From Desulfosarcina sp. (GTDB lineage Bacteria > Desulfobacterota > Desulfobacteria > Desulfobacterales > Desulfosarcinaceae): a stretch of 16,636 nt of DNA. Made by a program: the position numbers and the translations under genes. The notes beneath the pieces are model-generated. The model made no database searches. It was given only the letters and a program-made list of their open reading frames with translations, and was not told the origin of the DNA. Positions 15,143 through 16,636 of this stretch are shown here, piece after piece; positions within the stretch are counted from its first letter, which is position 1; each line of letters opens with the position of its first letter. Location: positions 1-16,636 of the forward strand of contig JAGTUY010000444.1 of assembly GCA_018224455.1 (NCBI GenBank), given 5' to 3'.

Positions 15143-16090
15143 TTAGCTTTCAAAATGGGGTGCCAAAATCTGTCTGGCTTTGGCGATATCCCGGTCGATC
15201 TGTTCCACCAGTTCGGGGATGCCGGAAAACTTCTTCTCGTCCCTTAAGCGCTCGACAAAGTTGACCATGATTCTCTGGCCGTAAATATCCTTTTTAAAGT
15301 CAAGAATGTGGGCCTCCACAGTAAATATGTGGTCGTCGAAGGTGGGGCTGTAGCCGATGTTGGCCACCCCCGGATAGCGTTGCCCGTCATAGTGGACGAC
15401 CACGGCATAAACGCCAACCTTGGGGCACAGTTCATCCTGCAGGTTGATGTTGGCGGTGGGGATGCCCAGCAGTTTTCCGCCCCGGTCCCGTCCGTGGGCC
15501 ACGGTGCCGCGGATCTGGTAGTTGCGGCCCAGCATCTTGGCGGCTTTTTCGATCCGCCCGTCCATGACCAGCTCCCGGATGGCCGTGCTGCTGATGCGGT
15601 CGGCGTCGACGGTGGACGACTGGATCCAGTCCGTCACGATCACCGCAAAGCCCAATTCCTCGGCGTATCGCCGCAGCAGATCCACATTGCCTTCACGATT
15701 GTTGCCGAAGGTATAGTCCTGGCCGACGACGATGGCCTTCATCCCGATTCGCTTGACGAGGATGTCCTCGACGAAAGTTTGCGCCGACAACGCAGCAAAG
15801 TCCATGGTGAAGGGGATGCAGATCAGCACGTCGATGCCGGCCTTTTCGATTAGTTCCGCTTTTTGTTCATACAGGGTGATCAGGGGCGGGTGCCCGTTTC
15901 TGGTGATCACCCGGATGGGATGGGGATCGAAGGTCATGGCTACGGCGGTACCGTCCATGGCCTCGGCCCTTTCGATAACCTCGTGAAAAAGGGCCTGGTG
16001 GCCGATGTGAACGCCGTCGAAATTGCCGATGGTAATCACGGCGGCTTTGAAAGGTTCTTTTATGGTTTCGATGTCTTGTATGATTTTCAT
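15143..16090 (-). CDS. ribF: Bifunctional riboflavin kinase / FAD synthetase
   Basis: RibF phosphorylates riboflavin to FMN and adenylylates FMN to FAD in the cytoplasm. The 315-residue length is typical. The N-terminal adenylyltransferase domain (about 15-185) shows ITIGNFDGVHIGHQALF with the nucleotide-binding GxFDGVHxGH signature, TFDPHP, VVGQDYTFGNNREGNVDLL and DRISSTAIR. The C-terminal kinase domain (about 187-310) shows GTVAHGRDRGGKLLGIPTAN, GVYAVVV, GVANIGYSPTF and VEAHILDF. The ATG at 16090 has only a weak ribosome-binding site. It is the first gene of the minus-strand block, with a leader too short for an FMN riboswitch. It is followed by def after 21 bp. Confidence 0.96.
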   Translation of the reverse strand: MKIIQDIETIKEPFKAAVITIGNFDGVHIGHQALFHEVIERAEAMDGTAVAMTFDPHPIRVITRNGHPPLITLYEQKAELIEKAGIDVLICIPFTMDFAALSAQTFVEDILVKRIGMKAIVVGQDYTFGNNREGNVDLLRRYAEELGFAVIVTDWIQSSTVDADRISSTAIRELVMDGRIEKAAKMLGRNYQIRGTVAHGRDRGGKLLGIPTANINLQDELCPKVGVYAVVVHYDGQRYPGVANIGYSPTFDDHIFTVEAHILDFKKDIYGQRIMVNFVERLRDEKKFSGIPELVEQIDRDIAKARQILAPHFES

Positions 16091-16117
16091 GATCTTTTGA
16101 TGAACCGTAAAATGGGC

Positions 16118-16144
16118 TTGACACGAAAAACAAAAGAATATAGT
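16118..16144 (+). promoter_or_regulatory. Candidate promoter of the tRNA-Leu gene
   Basis: A perfect TTGACA at 16118-16123 is followed after 15 bp by TATAGT (16139-16144), five of six consensus bases; the spacer is shorter than the ideal 17. An alternative is TAGTTA at 17-bp spacing. The tRNA begins about 50 bp downstream, which suits a short processed 5' leader. Confidence 0.5.
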
Positions 16145-16165
16145 TAGTGCATCTTCAGTTTGAAA
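16137..16165 (-). promoter_or_regulatory. Weak candidate promoter of ribF
   Basis: On the minus strand TTTCAA (16160-16165) lies 17 bp from TATATT (16137-16142). Transcription would start near 16130, about 40 bases before the ribF ATG. The -35 match is poor. The -10 shares bases with the plus-strand tRNA promoter candidate. Confidence 0.25.
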
Positions 16166-16194
16166 TCAACCTTTTTGAAATCAGGCTGAAACGT

Positions 16195-16281
16195 GCCGAA
16201 GTGGCGGAATTGGTAGACGCGCTAGGTTCAGGGTCTAGTAGGGGTTCCCCTGTGGGAGTTCGAGTCTCCCCTTCGGCACCA
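16195..16281 (+). tRNA. tRNA-Leu (anticodon CAG)
   Basis: The 87-base sequence folds as a class II tRNA. The acceptor stem is GCCGAAG with CTTCGGC. The D arm contains GGCGGAATTGGTAGAC. The anticodon stem is CTAGG/TCTAG, with loop TTCAGGG placing CAG at 16229-16231. The long variable arm is GGGGTTCCCC (16241-16250). The T arm is GGGAG-TTCGAGT-CTCCC (16254-16270). Discriminator A is followed by an encoded CCA (16279-16281). CAG reads the leucine codon CUG, expected to be frequent in GC-rich coding DNA. It is divergent from ribF and has its own terminator, so it is a single-gene unit. Its 3' half is a typical target for integrases. Confidence 0.97.
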
Positions 16282-16292
16282 AACGAAGATAC

Positions 16293-16321
16293 AACCCGTT
16301 GATTATTCAACGGGTTTTTTT
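16293..16321 (+). terminator. Intrinsic terminator of tRNA-Leu
   Basis: AACCCGTTGA and TCAACGGGTT form a perfect 10-bp stem with loop TTAT (16303-16306), running into a T-tract at 16315-16321. It begins 12 bases after the tRNA CCA end. Confidence 0.93.
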
Positions 16322-16382
16322 GTCTCCTCAAAATCAGCGTCATCAAGTCGATTGGTACCCGTTGGTGGTAGGCAGGCTAGCT

Positions 16383-16390
16383 GAGGAGGT
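16383..16390 (+). promoter_or_regulatory. Strong Shine-Dalgarno before a 26-codon ORF
   Basis: GAGGAGGT lies five bases before the ATG at 16396, nearly the full anti-Shine-Dalgarno complement. This is the best ribosome-binding site on the plus strand of the window and argues that the short ORF was once the start of a translated gene. Confidence 0.55.
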
Positions 16391-16395
16391 CACTC

Positions 16396-16476
16396 ATGCC
16401 CACCCGTTCACCGTCTTATCTGCTAAGGACGCCTCCCCATGGATGCGACGAATTCAGAATGAAAGAGCCCCCTTGA
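16396..16476 (+). pseudogene. Possible N-terminal relic of a tyrosine-recombinase integrase
   Basis: The 26-codon ORF includes RSPSYLLRTPPHG followed by EFRMKEPP and a TGA stop. From memory, many phage and island integrases open with a segment like SPSYLLRTPHGYxFRMKVPxDL, the short N-terminal element before the SAM-like core-binding domain. The match is partial, with an extra Pro and Asp/Glu and a stop where the DL would come. The in-frame continuation contains ITYSVWLAAIDCIKL, faintly like the LRYSLRTGYLG part of such proteins. Location 115 bp beyond a tRNA gene and the strong ribosome-binding site fit an integrase at an attachment site. No second copy of the tRNA 3' end is seen in the window. 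It could equally be a chance short ORF. Confidence 0.4.
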
Positions 16477-16636
16477 CTGACACACGCGGATTGCTGCATC
16501 ACCTATTCTGTTTGGCTTGCTGCCATTGATTGCATCAAGCTATATTGATATGGTACTTAATCTGCGCCTTGGATCGGGTCTAAATTCATGATAAAATCAT
16601 CCTTGGGGTAAACGGCATACAATCTCTTTGTGAGAA

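Larger units (their letters stand above)
16322..16636. other. Right-end stretch without an intact gene
   Basis: From the tRNA terminator to the window edge (315 bases) I find no intact gene. The only coding-like signal is the short integrase-like ORF at 16396-16476 with a strong ribosome-binding site. All frames after about 16480 are soon closed by stops. The last 100 bases are AT-rich and hold a small ATGAT/ATCAT inverted repeat near 16590. The next gene may begin past the edge. Confidence 0.6.

Noticed and set aside
16091..16194. FMN riboswitch upstream of ribF
   Set aside because: The leader is too short and shows none of the conserved six-helix layout; an unregulated short leader fits better.
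16155..16346. 63-codon minus-strand ORF crossing tRNA-Leu
   Set aside because: The translation GETRTPTGEPLLDPEPS is the well-known artefact of reading a tRNA-Leu gene backwards.
16299..16529. 76-codon plus-strand ORF beginning in the tRNA terminator
   Set aside because: It starts inside the terminator loop with no ribosome-binding site and is in another frame from the integrase-like ORF.

Overview
The window is almost entirely one minus-strand gene block that encodes a type II secretion system (T2SS, general secretory pathway, gsp). The block follows a set of translation and cofactor housekeeping genes. The coding DNA is GC-rich and the genes are tightly packed with short overlaps. A T2SS carrying a GspN, a PDZ-type GspC and a PilM-like GspL points to a Gram-negative bacterium. 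My best guess is a Desulfobacterota (former deltaproteobacterial sulfate reducer) lineage, but this is an impression from gene content and style, not a computed placement.

Reading along the minus strand (right to left), the order is ribF, def, fmt, rsmB, gspF, gspG, gspH, gspI, gspJ, gspK, a 409-bp AT-rich gap, then gspL, gspM, gspN, gspC, gspD and the 5' part of gspE, which runs off the left edge. ribF makes FMN and FAD. def and fmt remove and add the formyl group on initiator methionine. rsmB methylates 16S rRNA. The gsp genes supply the outer-membrane secretin (D), the inner-membrane platform (C, F, L, M, N), the cytoplasmic ATPase (E), the major pseudopilin (G) and the minor pseudopilins (H, I, J, K). 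Neither the prepilin peptidase (GspO) nor a pilotin (GspS) is in the window.

Relative to the textbook order C-D-E-F-G-H-I-J-K-L-M-N, this cluster is a circular permutation, F-to-N followed by C-D-E. Its first gene starts only 14 bp after rsmB. GspD carries a C-terminal SPOR-like domain that usual GspD proteins lack. The 242 bp between gspF and gspG hold a six-copy 7-bp tandem repeat, a two-tetrad G-quadruplex-like motif, a hairpin and a candidate promoter. A second hairpin with the same UUGC tetraloop lies just after gspG, so the major pseudopilin gene is flanked by two related RNA hairpins.

At the right end, on the plus strand, lies a complete tRNA-Leu (anticodon CAG) with encoded CCA and a strong intrinsic terminator. 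Beyond it is a short ORF with a near-perfect Shine-Dalgarno sequence that resembles the first residues of a tyrosine-recombinase integrase and then stops. It is probably the relic of an element once integrated at this tRNA gene.

I see no wholly unknown multi-gene system. The main items of interest are the SPOR-tailed secretin, the permuted layout hitched to housekeeping genes, the unusual DNA around gspG, the AT-rich break in the operon and the tRNA-side integrase relic.
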